Source of the DNA: Eucalyptus grandis
Lineage: Eukaryota > Streptophyta > Magnoliopsida > Myrtales > Myrtaceae
NCBI RefSeq assembly: GCF_016545825.1
Contig: NC_052619.1
Coordinates: 7,269,501 to 7,333,500, forward strand
Reading direction: 5' to 3'
DNA length: 64,000 bases
Below the pieces are notes generated by a model that saw only the letters and a program-made list of their open reading frames with translations, was not told where the DNA came from and made no database searches. Made by a program: the position numbers and the translations under genes. The number at the start of each line of letters is the position of its first letter. The first letter of the stretch is position 1. This document shows positions 23,691 through 35,866 of the stretch, piece after piece.

Positions 23691-25300
23691 GGCTTAAGAC
23701 CACCCAACAGTTGCGTCCCAACTTAATAGATGACCATGAATGCCGATATGTGCTGATTTTTGAAGATATAACGAATTCAAGTTCAAATTCGAATTATAAA
23801 TATTAAATATAAAAGGCAAAAGTCAAAAGCTAATCGACGTGTTACTCTTCAGGGTGTTGCTTCGCTAGAACAAAATGATACTTGGTTTTACTTGCCAAGG
23901 AAGAAAATAACATATAGAAAGTAATCTCTGTGAGATAGAAAAGACACCTATTACATTGTTTTGTGCCACACGTATCCCAGCCTTTTCAATTTGACAGTAT
24001 AGAATAATGTCCAACATTCATACAAGATTAAGGCTTCAATCTTTTGTAACATTATCCATCCTCGCTTTTGATTTTGTATATTGAGCTTTCTTTCACTATT
24101 TTTTTTTTGTCAGTAATTTATCTGAGTTTAATCGGTTATCAAGGCACTAGATTAGTGCATCTATCTTTAGTAAGATATGCTCTAAATTTAGGGATCCTTT
24201 TGAGACAACCGCATGTTAGCACAGTGCATTTTGGACGGTATAAATCGATTGTTTAGTCCTTTTTTTCTTTTCTTTCACCTTTTACCCTTTTCTTCCTTTC
24301 CAAATTTGCCCCCTCACAATGCATTTTGGATTGTCTAGATCATTCTTTCGTCCTTCTTTTCTTTCATCTTTGACCCTTTTTCTTCCTTTCTCAATCTGTC
24401 CCCTTCCATCTTTTGCCAACTCTGCACGCCATGAATGCATAGCACGCGAACTTGTCGGTGCCCATGGTCATCCCCCAAAGGCCAGCATGAGAGATGCGAA
24501 GTCCAAATCCAACCAATCCCTTAGAGACTTAAGACCACCAACAGTTGAGTCCCGACTTAATAGATGACTATGAATGCCAATATGTGCTGGTTTCTGAAGA
24601 TATAACGAATTAAATACTTCAAATTTGAATTCCAAATGTTAAATATAAAAGGCAAAAGTCAAAAGCTAACCAACATGTTACTCTTCAAGGTGCTGCTTCT
24701 CCAGAACAAAATGATACTTTGTTTTACTTGCCAAGGAAAGAACATAGCATCTAGAAAGTAATCTCTGTAAGAAAGCAAAGGCACCTATTACATTGTTTCG
24801 TGCTGCACGTATCCCAACCTTTTCAATTTGACATAATAGAATAATGTCCAACATTCATACAAGATTAGGGCTTCGATCTTTTGTAACATTATCCATCCTC
24901 GCTTTTGATTTTGTATATTGAGCTTTCTTTCACCTTTTTTTGTCAGTAATTTATCTGAGTTTATTAGTTATCAAGGCACTAGGTTAGTGCATCTATTTTT
25001 ACTGAGATATGATCTAAACTTAGGGATCCTTTTGAGACATCCACATGTTAGTACAGTGTATTTTGAACGGTGTAAATTGATTGTTTAGTCCTTCTTTCTT
25101 TTCTTTCACCTTTTACCCTTTTCTTCCTTTCCAAATTTGCCCCCATCACAATGCATTTTGGATGGTCTAGATCGATCCTTTCGTCCTTCTTTTCTTCCTT
25201 TCTCAATTTGCCCCCTTCCATCCGTTGCCGACTCTGCACGCCATGAATTCATAGCACGCAAGCTTGTTGTCGTTCGTGGTCATCCCTCATCGCCGATGCG
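23632..25300. repeat. Tandem duplication, unit about 840 bp
   Basis: Unit 1 (23632-24471) and unit 2 (24472-25300) each begin with a short MRS2 3'-end remnant (ccaaaggccag...aaccaatcccttaga), then R, then the tgcattttgga block. Similarity is high by eye. No ORF of interest. Confidence 0.65.
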
Positions 25301-25374
25301 TACTCAACTAACACTTGGCCGTCCCTTGACTTACCAATGAGCAAGCCGCTGCAGGTTGAGGCTGGATTGTCGGT

Positions 25375-25951
25375 CGTGCAGTAGAGTTGATCAAAAGATG
25401 TTGCGAAAAGGCGAGCGATCGAACAATAATATAGACAGAAGAAGAAAATAAATCGGACACCAGATTTACGTGGTTCAATCGTAAAGACTTACGTCCACGG
25501 GGAGAGCAGCAGCGAATTTCACTATAGATCAAGCGATACAAGAAGATTACACGCTCAAGTTACTCAAACACTCTCTCGGTGTTTCCCAAGCCTCAATTAC
25601 ACCCAATAACACACGCAGTGTTTAGCCCCGAGATTCTTCAATAAATAATTTTTCAATCTCACGAAGGAATTATACACAAATCTTACCACAAGATTTAATT
25701 GGCTTCAACACTAAACCTTCTTGGATGTAATTCACGACAAAGAAAATCCCTCTCAAGCACTCGACAGCGAGGCGGTGCTTCAAGACTAATTCTTCACGAT
25801 CAACGGTGGAACACCAAGCACTCACGAGGACATATCTTTGTATAGTCCTAGTCAAAGTTGGACTTTCCTATTTTAGCGACCGAATTCTACATATCCAATT
25901 CGAAATATTCAGAATTTCGCATTGGGCTCAAACTCGAGACATATTTTAACA
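25375..25951 (-). mobile_element. Solo-LTR-like insertion, probably Copia
   Basis: This stretch interrupts the block seen at 9240-9380. It contains ttacgtggttcaatcgtaaag and a termini pair TGATCAAAAG...TTTTAACA, compatible with TG..CA ends in minus orientation. I found no matching 5-bp TSD, so the exact ends are uncertain. Confidence 0.45.
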
Positions 25952-25994
25952 GAAAGGGGACCGCGGCATGCGACTCCACCTCTATGGTTGTGGC

Positions 25995-25998
<4 letters not shown>

Positions 25999-26033
<35 letters not shown>
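25999..26033. repeat. (GA)n microsatellite
   Basis: About 17 uninterrupted GA units. Confidence 0.9.
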
Positions 26034-26036
<3 letters not shown>

Positions 26037-26399
26037 TTTTAATTTTGGGGCATCTTGATTTTTTAGGGTGATGATTTCACGAGAATTTCTAGCAAGAAAG
26101 GTTTATGACAAAACTTAGCAAATAAAAAGAGAACAAAAAAATCGAACAAATTGTTCGACAGATCGATTTTTCTAAAACTTGAGACTGTTAGGAAATCGGC
26201 CAAGATAGACATAGAAGGAAGAAAGTAAATTTCATTGAACTTTTTTACAAACTAAAACTTCAGTTTAAGCCAATTCATTGCGATAGCAATAAGAGTACAT
26301 CATGCATAGTGAAATTACACTTTCACTTCAATATACAAATGTGTAACAAATCAGCAAAAATGATAGCCACGGAAACTGAACTTTCCTTTTCCATTTAGA

Positions 26400-26930
26400 G
26401 CTGAAACTCAAAACCCCATTTAAGATGCAGATTCTATTCTTCACCTATGTAAAGCTCCAATAAATTTCAAATTCAGAAGGATCTAGCCCCTTCTATCTAG
26501 AAGTTTGGTAGGTTTTCAAGAAAGAAGATCACCGCCATATTTGGCCCGAGATAATAAACTTTCATTACAAAAGACAACACCAAATCTCCAAGCAGGCTCA
26601 AACTCCAAAATCTTTCATTTCGAATTGTCCATTGAGCCATTCATGAGATATGCAATATCAAACCGTATTAACTCCTGCGACGATCATGTCCCGTGATTAT
26701 CATGCCATCCACAAACAAGAGAAGAATCCAATCATAATCAGTTCCATCAAATACATGCAGCATTTATATCGTAAGGGCTTTGAATAGATTCAGCAAGATG
26801 GTCCTACAAGTTACGCAAATTCACCTCCAAAAGAGAACACCATAAGAATCTACCAAGAATTGCGTCCTATGTAAATACCAATTATTCGAAAGTTAGTTAC
26901 AAGTATCGTGTGTAACAAGATCTGTGGTAC
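26400..26930 (-). mobile_element. Copia reverse transcriptase relic downstream of MRS2 copy 2
   Basis: On the minus strand, broken frames give DWILLLFVDGMIITGHD, close to the Copia RT catalytic block (YVDDM.ITG.D), with the first catalytic Asp kept and the second replaced by Gly. Paralogous to 22690-23300. Non-functional. Confidence 0.6.
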
Positions 26931-27202
26931 ACCCAATTATCCTGTGTGAAATCAGGAAAATTTGTGTAAATAAGAGGAGAAAAATGGTTCCCTATAAGCT
27001 TTATCCACGATTGCTGCTAATGAATACTGTCCTGAGGTATTTTTCCTTGCATGGTTTGTCAATTCAAATGGGAAATGAGAGGGCGCACCAACAACCCCAG
27101 CCACACCAGTATAACAGTTTTCAGCTATCCAAATCAAAACAAACTCCACCCTCATGGCCCTGCCCTTTAGTCGTCCCAAAGGCCAGCTTGAAATATGCGA
27201 AG

Positions 27203-27655
27203 TCAAGATCCAACCAATCCCTTATGACGAGCATATGCAATTATAAGGATGAATAAGAATGCGCAAGCGATTCCAGTCACGATCACGACCTGCCAGCATT
27301 AGGGTACAGTTTTCTTTTTTAAGGAAAAGTGAAATCGAAAAGAGAAGTCGAGAAGGAGATGAGACAACGAAGTTATCAATTAAAGGTTCAGGCCTACCCA
27401 TTTGAACATGTAGCCATGGTTATCGTTCCAATCATAAGGTATGTTCACGCCGAAAATGCCAGCAACCAAAGAATAGATGGACAAACAAACAGTTCCTGAA
27501 CTCAGGAAGAGCTCTAGCTGCAACCATAGACAGAGAGGAGAACATCGAATAAATCAATTCAACGACTCTGGACATTAGCAACAAAATGAAGAGGTGAACT
27601 ACTTAGGTACACATTTAAAAAATAAACAATTGAGAACATGAACGCACACAATAAC

Positions 27656-27704
<49 letters not shown>

Positions 27705-30700
27705 CACCTGAATTAGCTGATTCCGATGATTATCAAGCTGAGGAAAGAAAAAGTACTTAGAATTTTAGGAAAAAGAAAACATTGACTTGACTCCATGCAA
27801 AACTTTTGCTTTTCCCCTTTTTATCTACTAGATTCTCTTTATAGAAACATGATATACAACTAACTTAATCAATCAAGTTACCTGGATGTTAATGTAGTCC
27901 TCAGTGTCATCGATATATTCCCGAAGCTGCACATGAGCAACTTAGGCAAATCAAATTTTTCGAAATATGGACATTATACAGAAAATCAAACTCTCAAAAG
28001 TACAATCATTTTAGTCATGCATCACAAACAATCTCGAGAAAGCAAAATGAAAATTTGAATAACTATTCGACCAGAGCACATAACGAATCAGTTCAAAATT
28101 TCCGACTACCTTAATGGCATGAAATTAACTGAAAATAAAAATGTCTATAATTTATCTGCTACCCTGGTAAACAGAAAAGCAAATCATTATGAAGAGATTG
28201 ATTTTTATTTAGTACAGGATATTTTCGACTTCAATTACAACAACACATCACAAATTTCATTCTCCCAACACCATGACAACTGTTAATTATTGACCCTGTA
28301 CTGACGTAGAAAACCTATAGTCTCTCCTTGGCAAAGAGAAATTTTTTAATGGATTCATAAGCTCAAATATAGTAATTAGACAGGTTTCATTTAGCCATCC
28401 CAACCCACATGAGAGTGTAAATACTAACAAGAGAGTTCCTGAATGATCATTCCTAATATAATCATGTATCACAATGATGCCAACAAAAATGACAATTGTC
28501 TCCAGCACAAGCATCGCTGAAATTCATTACCTATCTAAAGCATCAATGGAAGCACTCCACTGAAGAATTTACAACAGATAAATGCAGGCGAATACTACAG
28601 CAACTAAAGGATCGTGCAGATAATTCCCTATCTAATATAAGTACTTACTGTTGTCAGCTTGTTCAATGTGCCATCAATTTGCATAAAGTAAGCCTGAAAA
28701 AAAGAAAAAAAAAAAAAGACATTGATGCCTATTCAAGGAACAGCAGAACTTAAAAATACCATCCACAATAATATCAACTGGAAATAGCTTGATACCTCAA
28801 GTAACATTTCCAACTCCTCAACATCATCTTCGTCTCCACGAACTGTTGCCACACTCGCCCTACTGGCTCGAGATATTTTTGAGCCAATGGTAGGGGAAGC
28901 AGGAAACCAATTTTGGGCTCCTGAACCACTTATAGGGAAGATGCACCAACTTGTTTTCTTGACAAATACAAGTCAGCCATATCATCATCATCATCTAGTA
29001 GTTGCTCAAGCTCGTCCCTTACCTGCAATGTACCACAAAAACCTTTCAAGATGTTACCCTCCTTCACGTCAAAGGTACCCTGAAGAAGACACCCGTGTAT
29101 AGTGACAGAAAAGTCCATACTGATTGAGAATATCAACAATAGGTTCTGTCCAACGATATTCCTCTAAATAGAGTGAGAAAGAGAGCGCAGTCTTCAGTCG
29201 GACACCATTTCATGAAGAGAATAAAATCTATCTCGATTATTTATATATTAATCAAGTACTAACTTTTCATACAAGCTCATCTAAATACTCAATTTGAAGA
29301 TACAAACATTTTATCATACATAGGATTGTCAGTCAGTCTAGGCCAAGTCCTTAAAGTTGCATGAGTACAAAGAATCAAGAAAGACAAGGAAAACTCAAAA
29401 TTTATGTTACTCACGAAGATGTCATACTCAGTCGAAAACATGATAGAAAATGGCAAGGTAAACCATTTCGATTTCAGCAATGAACCAGGAGTTATATAAT
29501 TTTGCAGGGCAAAAAGTGATTACAATACCTTTTGCACCCTTGCTGTTAGCCTCGTCATCGCACTCTTCAATTTACGAACCCTATCCAAGTTACGGCTGCT
29601 AATCTACAAAGACCATAGACAGCAGACATGCAAATTTAAGAGAAACATTTCAAACTGAGATTGAGCATAGAAGCATGATTGACCAGCCAGCATTAAGACA
29701 TCGTTGTAGAATTCCAAGCATAAAGAGTAATGGCTCGATTAGTACAAAAATCTGTGTTAAGCAAAAGAGGCAAAAGCCCCATAAAAAAAATTGCATCATC
29801 TCGATCAATCAACACAAGTACAACAACAAATCTCTAGGAGAAACAACAACTAACAAAATTCAGCTGATCATGCATAATATCACATTAAGCATGCAAAACC
29901 AAATGGACCAGTCTTCAAGAGTTCACCAATCACTCAGGCATAAAATCCTTTAAAAGGGAAGTAGAAATGCCTGGAATTCGACAAATGAAAGCTACACTGC
30001 GAGAACATTTCAATCAGTAAAACAATACCTAATTCCACACAAACAATATTATTAGTTACACTAAAAAATGCAAATGACAGTGTTCAGCCGCATATCACTC
30101 CTTTAGAAGGAGAAGCAACAAAACAATTAAAGAACCTTAACAGAGCATTTTTATTTTTGGTTTATTTATTTCCCAGTGAGATGGGAAAGAGAATCTACTT
30201 ACTTTTGACGTGAGCTCGTCTAAAGCAGGATAAGCAGCAGTCTCCAATTCAGTAGTACGTGCTGCAAGAAAGCTACAAATTGCTTCCAAAGCTACCTCCA
30301 AGGCACGAAATTCAAATGGAGACTCTGCATTGCATCATATTACAACTATCAAAAGATGGCCCACTTAAAACAAATCCAATTTGAAAGAGCCAACTCAAAC
30401 ACACCCCATACCATCATCTTCCCCAGCTTCAACATCATTCTGTACATGAGAGTACTCTTCTGCATCATCTTGACCCTGGCATATGGCATTTACAGCTAAT
30501 CGCCGTTGGAGCTCCTCAACAACTGGTATAACATTTATATCTGATGGGTCTCGAAGCAACACCTACAAGCCAATAATGCAAGTGCAAGTGCCATCGCTAC
30601 TTATGATATAAAACATGAAAATAAACTGACCCGGAACTAACTTAGTTCCTACATAAGGGGGAAAGTAATTTACCACTAGAAGACATCAAATTCCATTCTT

Positions 30701-31159
30701 GCACAACCATTTAAGTATTTCATAAGAAAGGTTGTAATTTATCTCTGGGAAAAAGCATGAATATAAGTACCTAGCTAGTTAAGCAGTCTAACATAAAAAA
30801 CAGAGACACCTGTTCGTGCAAAAGGTCTGCGTAGCTGAACGGCAAAGAGGAAATATCTAAGGACTTGAGGATAACGAGAAAGCTGTGTTCAGTCATAATT
30901 GGCTGGAAATAAAAGGAAAAGGCATATGATAATTTCAGAATTGAAGGCTTTCACTGTGTTGAACAGTTGCCATTCAACAGTTGACATTCAAGCTTGCAAC
31001 TGAAAGACAAGTTATGCTGAACCAGGGAGAAAATTAGTTCATTCATTGTTTTGAAACTGGAATAAAAATACTGAAGTTTGATAAATTTACTCTGTAGTCT
31101 TTATTATTTTAAAATCACGACTGGGAGTAGAGTGAAAACAAGCAGCACTCATGCAACTT

Positions 31160-31195
<36 letters not shown>

Positions 31196-32292
31196 TGCGA
31201 CTCTTATTTTTAAATTTGTCTTGTAGCAAATCTTGTGGCACTCACGATTTGGACTTCCATGTAACGTGTGACTAACGAGCCCGACCCCATCTTTGCACAG
31301 CCTCAGATGATCCCGATTCTCATCAGGGATTTACTGAAGCTCGAAAACCAGATTCCGTACTCCGTTCTCGAGTTTTTGTCGCTCAGCCACCGGCGAGCTC
31401 ACCGGAGGTTCGCCCAGCCGCTGGCAAAGCTCGGCCTCACCTGTGGCCAGGCGGGCCTCGTTCGGGCCTCCCTCGGCCACCGGCGAGCCTCGCCTGGCCG
31501 GGCGAGGCTCGGCCCAGCCAAGGCTTGGCGGACGAGGCACGGCCTCACACGAGGGCCGGCGATGCTCCGGTGAGGTCGCCGGGCGACTGAACATTTAGCA
31601 ACCTGAGAATTCCAGTCAATGGTACTAGAACTCATTGCAATAAAATAAAAAAAAACACTTCATCAAATGCAAGAAGGAAAAACTCAACGGAATTAGTCAA
31701 AGAAACAGGAAAACATCCCAAGCTAAACCAAAGTAAGTTCTTCCAAACCGTAAGTGACGATACACAGGGCTTCCAGACATCACACAAGTACCGCTCTGCT
31801 CAATAAACAGACATTAACCGCTAAGAAAGACACAAGCCGCTACGCACTAACCTCTTCGGCAGTGATAATTGCCTTGATATGCTGCAAAAAGTTCAAACAC
31901 CCACAAATGCAACAATGAAAAAAAAGAAAAAAAAGAAAGTCAGCACCAACAATTGAAGGAACTTCAAGAAGAAAGGAGAGAGAAACAGAGAGACCCATTC
32001 ATAAACAAGACCAAAAAGGAAAAGGAGAGACCTCCAAATTGAGAACGATGGCCCTCTCACGGCCGAGGATGGTGGAGGGGTAGGACAAAAGCGGGTCGAG
32101 GATGCGGAGGTCCCGCGCGTGGATCTGCACGCGGTGCATGATCGCGTACTTGTCGACGTCGAGCACCGTCCCCTGCCCCGCCGTGTCGAGGAGGATCCAG
32201 CTCCGCGGCGGCTGGCCCTTCTTCTTCGCCGCCTGCTGCTGCTGCTGCTGCTGCTGCAGGTCCGCCGGCACCACGCTCCCTTCTCGAGCCAT
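27203..32292 (-). CDS. Magnesium transporter MRS2-I-like (copy 2), frameshifted
   Basis: Mg2+ channel of the CorA/MRS2 family. Exons in transcript order: 32292-32032, 31881-31852, 30562-30412, 30324-30203, 29603-29529, 29022-28796, 28693-28649, 27926-27882, 27737-27708, 27517-27398 and 27289-27203. All have GT-AG borders and consistent phases; about 397 residues if in frame. Seen: an eight-Gln run, [63 protein letters not shown], two C-terminal hydrophobic segments and the end [10 protein letters not shown]. Two oddities: exon 29022-28796 is 227 nt where 228 is expected, so a missing C in the CCC run at 28935-28937 creates a stop at 28932-28930 after about 243 residues and removes the membrane part. 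The family's GMN pore motif reads GVN (27443-27451). A sequencing error could explain the first, not the second. A possible extra exon is listed separately. Confidence 0.9.
27659..27703. repeat. (GA)n tract next to an MRS2 splice donor
   Basis: About 22 GA units. On the gene strand this is a CT tract beginning about five bases inside the intron that follows the [10 protein letters not shown] exon. Confidence 0.9.
30810..30902 (-). other. Candidate in-frame cassette exon of MRS2 copy 2 (93 nt)
   Basis: Same 93-nt open segment as at 4574-4666, with acceptor TTTCCAG, donor GTGTCT and phase 0 on both sides. It would add 31 residues (start PIMTEHSF, end YADLLHEQ) between [10 protein letters not shown] and VLLRDP, inside the soluble N-terminal domain. 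The donor is weak, so skipping would be the default. Confidence 0.45.
31034..31586. other. Intron insertion with T-tract, gene fragment and GC-rich block
   Basis: Present in MRS2 copy 2 but not at the matching place in copy 1 (4775-4815), where about 20 unrelated bases stand instead. It holds a T-tract of about 32 bases (31161-31192), a DUF247-like coding fragment (31291-31390) and a GC-rich run with repeated ccaccggcgag (31382-31580). No terminal inverted repeat or TSD found. It may be a captured fragment or filler from repair. Confidence 0.55.
31291..31390 (+). pseudogene. DUF247 (UPF0481) gene fragment
   Basis: The reading frame gives [20 protein letters not shown] followed by LEFL. This matches the signature segment of plant DUF247 proteins (a DLLLLENQIPF.VL-like core). 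Only about 30 residues of a protein that is normally 400 or more. It lies on the strand opposite to the host gene, within an intron insertion. The family's role is poorly known outside self-incompatibility in grasses. Confidence 0.65.
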
Positions 32293-35200
32293 CTCTAACC
32301 ATCCCCAGAACACACACACACGTCCCACCAGCGAAACCATCCACAAAAAAGCTCCCGGAAAAAGCACCCTCGAAAACGAACGAAGAGGGTGGCGGTGGGG
32401 GTGGTGGTGGGGGAGGCAGCGTCGACAGAGTTGCATCGGTGGAAGGAATACGGAAGACTCCGCGACGGAGGGGGAATATATTGTATATGTTATGATGGTT
32501 CGTTATATTATAATATTTTATATTTCCTTCTTTTGGTAATTATTAAAGTGATTAGGAGTACAATGCCCCAAAAAAAAAAAAAAAAAAATCAGTTTAACAA
32601 TCGATAAAGTCAGCGATTTTATTTTATTGAATTATTTGAGTTTGGTGATTTTTCGAAATAGGAATGGGTGTTTTTAGATTGTGATGGTTCTAGATTCGCT
32701 ATAGATATAGGCAAAATTAATATCAAGCTTCTACAGAAGCTACCATATCCTAGTCTTAATTATTGCTGCCCCTTTATAATTACCAATCATCCATTCATTC
32801 GTTCCCTTCCTTTGAATTTCAATTTTTCTACTAAATATTGTACCAACGTATCCTCGGATCGAAAATTAAACTTGAAATTTTGACACGCATTGTTCTTTAT
32901 TCCAAATTACACGGTGGAGACGAGAATAATCATTTTGTCTTGCCTTTATTCAAGGCAACAAAACAAGACTTGGCCTTGATATAAAAAGAGTACTTTTTTT
33001 TATTATCAGTATTGTAATTTCGAAAGCGTTTTCAAACTGGGTGAAAAATAAATTATGCAAGTCCGATTCAGAATATTTAGCTTGGGCGATTCTTTTTCAT
33101 AGATCCCGTCTCTTCTTTTTCCTTTTCTACACAGTTCGTGTCAAAATTAATATTCGTTCGGCAAACAATGACGCTTTAATCCACAAAGAGAGGAAGAAAA
33201 AAAATTGAGGCGGCCATGGATATTATGTTTAGATCATATCATCTGAACGAAAAGAAAGTTAAGAGGAAAACAATATAAATTCAAGGTCAAATGATGTGCA
33301 AATGTTGGTGTAAATGTCCTTAATCTCTCGAAGTCAACCATTGAAACTGTGAGGTAAGGACTCCCCCTAAAGAACATGAAAAAAAAAAAAAAAACATCAT
33401 CAATAATAGCAAATCAAAGGGTTATTTTATTGCAAAAATCAATACACAATAGAATCCATTAGCGTGGTCAAATGTCTGCTTTTTGCCCCCCGCCTTCTTT
33501 AGATAAAAATTGAAGTTGGTACTATCAGGTGCAGGTTGGAGCAGCAACCGGACAAGCCTACATTCATGAACTTTTCAGATGGCAATTTGCATCGGGCAAT
33601 CAATCCCCACCAAACAAATTTTAAAAAAGAGGGTTGAAAGGAGCTAGGAAGAAAAGCCGGCCCTGATAGTGACTTCGAAAGGGGGTGTTTTTAACGTGCG
33701 CTACGGTACCGTGTCGGACAGTACCAGGGGGGGCTTGTCTAACGAGACTGAAAAGCAAGTTGCTGGAAATTTTTGAAGTATTTATATACCCAAGCTTTTT
33801 TGACTTTTGACAATTTTGGGGTGTTCGATATTCATTGAATATCACGTAAGTGATTTTTGGTCTAAGAGATTAATTAAGTTGTGTGTAGTTACAGTATCGA
33901 AATCTCATCAGTTAATATAATTATCAGATACACTATATGTAAGCCACGTATAGGAGCAATGCTATAATATACTCAACAGTGTTGTTACTATTCATCTTGC
34001 TTTATACACATGAGTTTTGGTAAAATTTATTGATAGAAGTTAGAGCCTTGGAGGCTCACTGATATAATAGACTTTTGGACATTTAATGCATTTAATGTAA
34101 TGAGAGGAGCCTTTCCTTTACCACGTAAAAGTTTAAAATCTTTGGTAAATGAAAGTAAAATTTTTAAGATATATGTTTAAAGCCCCAATCTAATTACAAA
34201 CATCTTTTTGCATTATAAATTTGTATACGATCAAATGAACTAGGAACAAATGCGTTGACACCTCGAATTTAAAAAAAAAAAAAATTGAAATATTTAATCA
34301 TTCAATCTAAAGTTAACCAAAAGTTAATCAATGTTTGACCAGCGAGATATTAGGTCTAAACTGAATTTTTGACATAAAATATATTCAACAAGTCAAAATG
34401 AGTTTTCATATTATTGTTGCCACCCAGATCTCGCAATCAATTTGTGACCCTTCAGAACAGGTTATTTATTTTTTGCAATGTCAAGAAGTTTGTGATTATA
34501 TGATTTCAAATTCATGTCCTAAAACTAAAGGTTGCGAGTGTTCCTCTCTAACAAAAGTAGTGTCAATCAGTCGCTGGATGAAGGAGTAATTGTCGATTAA
34601 ACGATAATCAAACTTCCCTAATACCCAAAATAGGTCCCGAAGCCCAAAACCATAACTGCAAGTTTCAAGATCGGACTGGCAATTTCTATATCTCTAAGGC
34701 GAAGTAAATGGTTGTTTTTGAAAGTGTTAAGTCACCAACATGACGTTCAGTTCATAGACTCGAGCTTATGGTCCCAATATAGGCCAAAACCTCTGGTCCG
34801 TGACTTTGAGATTTACCCAAGCAATATCAGGCTCGTTGAGAAGCTCTCGTTACAAGCTTTTCAATAGCGTGAAGATCACGCCAATCGGACATCACGTGCA
34901 AAAGTTACGGGACCTAAAAGACACGGGCCCTCCTTCCCTATAAAATGACCTTTCTTTGTTTCTTAACACAAGATTCCATTCCTAAAATATTCTCCCTTCA
35001 ACGAGATGAGCTTTTTCACCAGGTAAAGCCTAAAATCTAGAAAGCTCCGACAGATCCAAAGGGATACAAACATAACCTAAAGTCCAGGTAGGGCCTAAAA
35101 TCATTCCCTTTATTTTATTAGAAAATGGACGTCTTGGTGGAATTCTTCTTAGAGGAAAATTCCAATTGTGATAGCGCCGTCACGCATGCTATAGGCTATT

Positions 35201-35605
35201 CGTGATCAGGACATTTCTCCAGAAATTCATTATCCATGAACGATATGATTGTTCAGGGTGTCGTTGGAAGGCATGCTGCTGTTTGTGTTAATTATAGACT
35301 GTGCAGGTATGGACAATGACATGAGCTAGTTGATGTGTCAAGTGCTAGAATCCTTATTTTGCAAGCCGAACCCTTAGGAACAGATAAAAAAAGGATCGAA
35401 ACTGGGGTGTATGGGTAGGCCATGGTGATGGGATCGGAGGCGACAGACCAATGGCCGCCCGACCTGAGTTCATGAATTGAGGCCCCGTGGATACGAGTTA
35501 TTCTCATTCGAAAGGTCGATTTATATATAGGACTTGATACTGGTTTTAAAATTGCATCCACGCATCTTTACATGTCATTTTACATGTCACACTCTCATGC
35601 TGATT
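32293..35605. other. MRS2 upstream region and intergenic DNA
   Basis: 32293-32470 is the likely 5' UTR and promoter side of MRS2 copy 2, with no unambiguous TATA box. The rest holds A-tracts and short ORFs with no recognised similarity. Around 34254 gttgacacctcgaattt resembles an LTR end like that of 420-3649 read inverted, but no partner end was found. Confidence 0.4.
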
Positions 35606-35850
35606 ATGATTGCCACATCATTTTGCATGTTGTTTGCTCCCACTGTCTTCGAATGCCATGTCATTTTGCATGCCATCCACTCAAGTTGTATTCAATTGCC
35701 ACGTCATTTTTGCACGTCATTTTCCTATGATGTATTCGACTGCCACAGTATTTTCTGTTTGCATGTCATTGTTCGTTTTGTACTCGATTGTCACATTAGT
35801 ATGTATGACATTCCCTCATGCTGCATTTGATTGCCACACACATGTTATAA
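35606..35850. repeat. Degenerate tandem array, unit about 45 bp
   Basis: About five diverged units, each built on attgccac.tcatttt.gcatgtcat and ending in a ttcga/ttcaa/ctcga-type word. The ORFs across it are a by-product of the repeat. It ends just before Copia element B. Confidence 0.65.
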
Positions 35851-35866
35851 GTTCATGCCTTATTTT

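Noticed and set aside
31399..31635. Minus-strand ORFs of 78-87 codons
   Set aside because: They arise from the GC-rich low-complexity run next to the DUF247 fragment. Only the plus frame gives a recognisable domain piece.
34254..35560. Possible second LTR starting gttgacacctcgaattt
   Set aside because: It resembles the inverted end of the 420-3649 insertion, but no matching other end or TSD was found.
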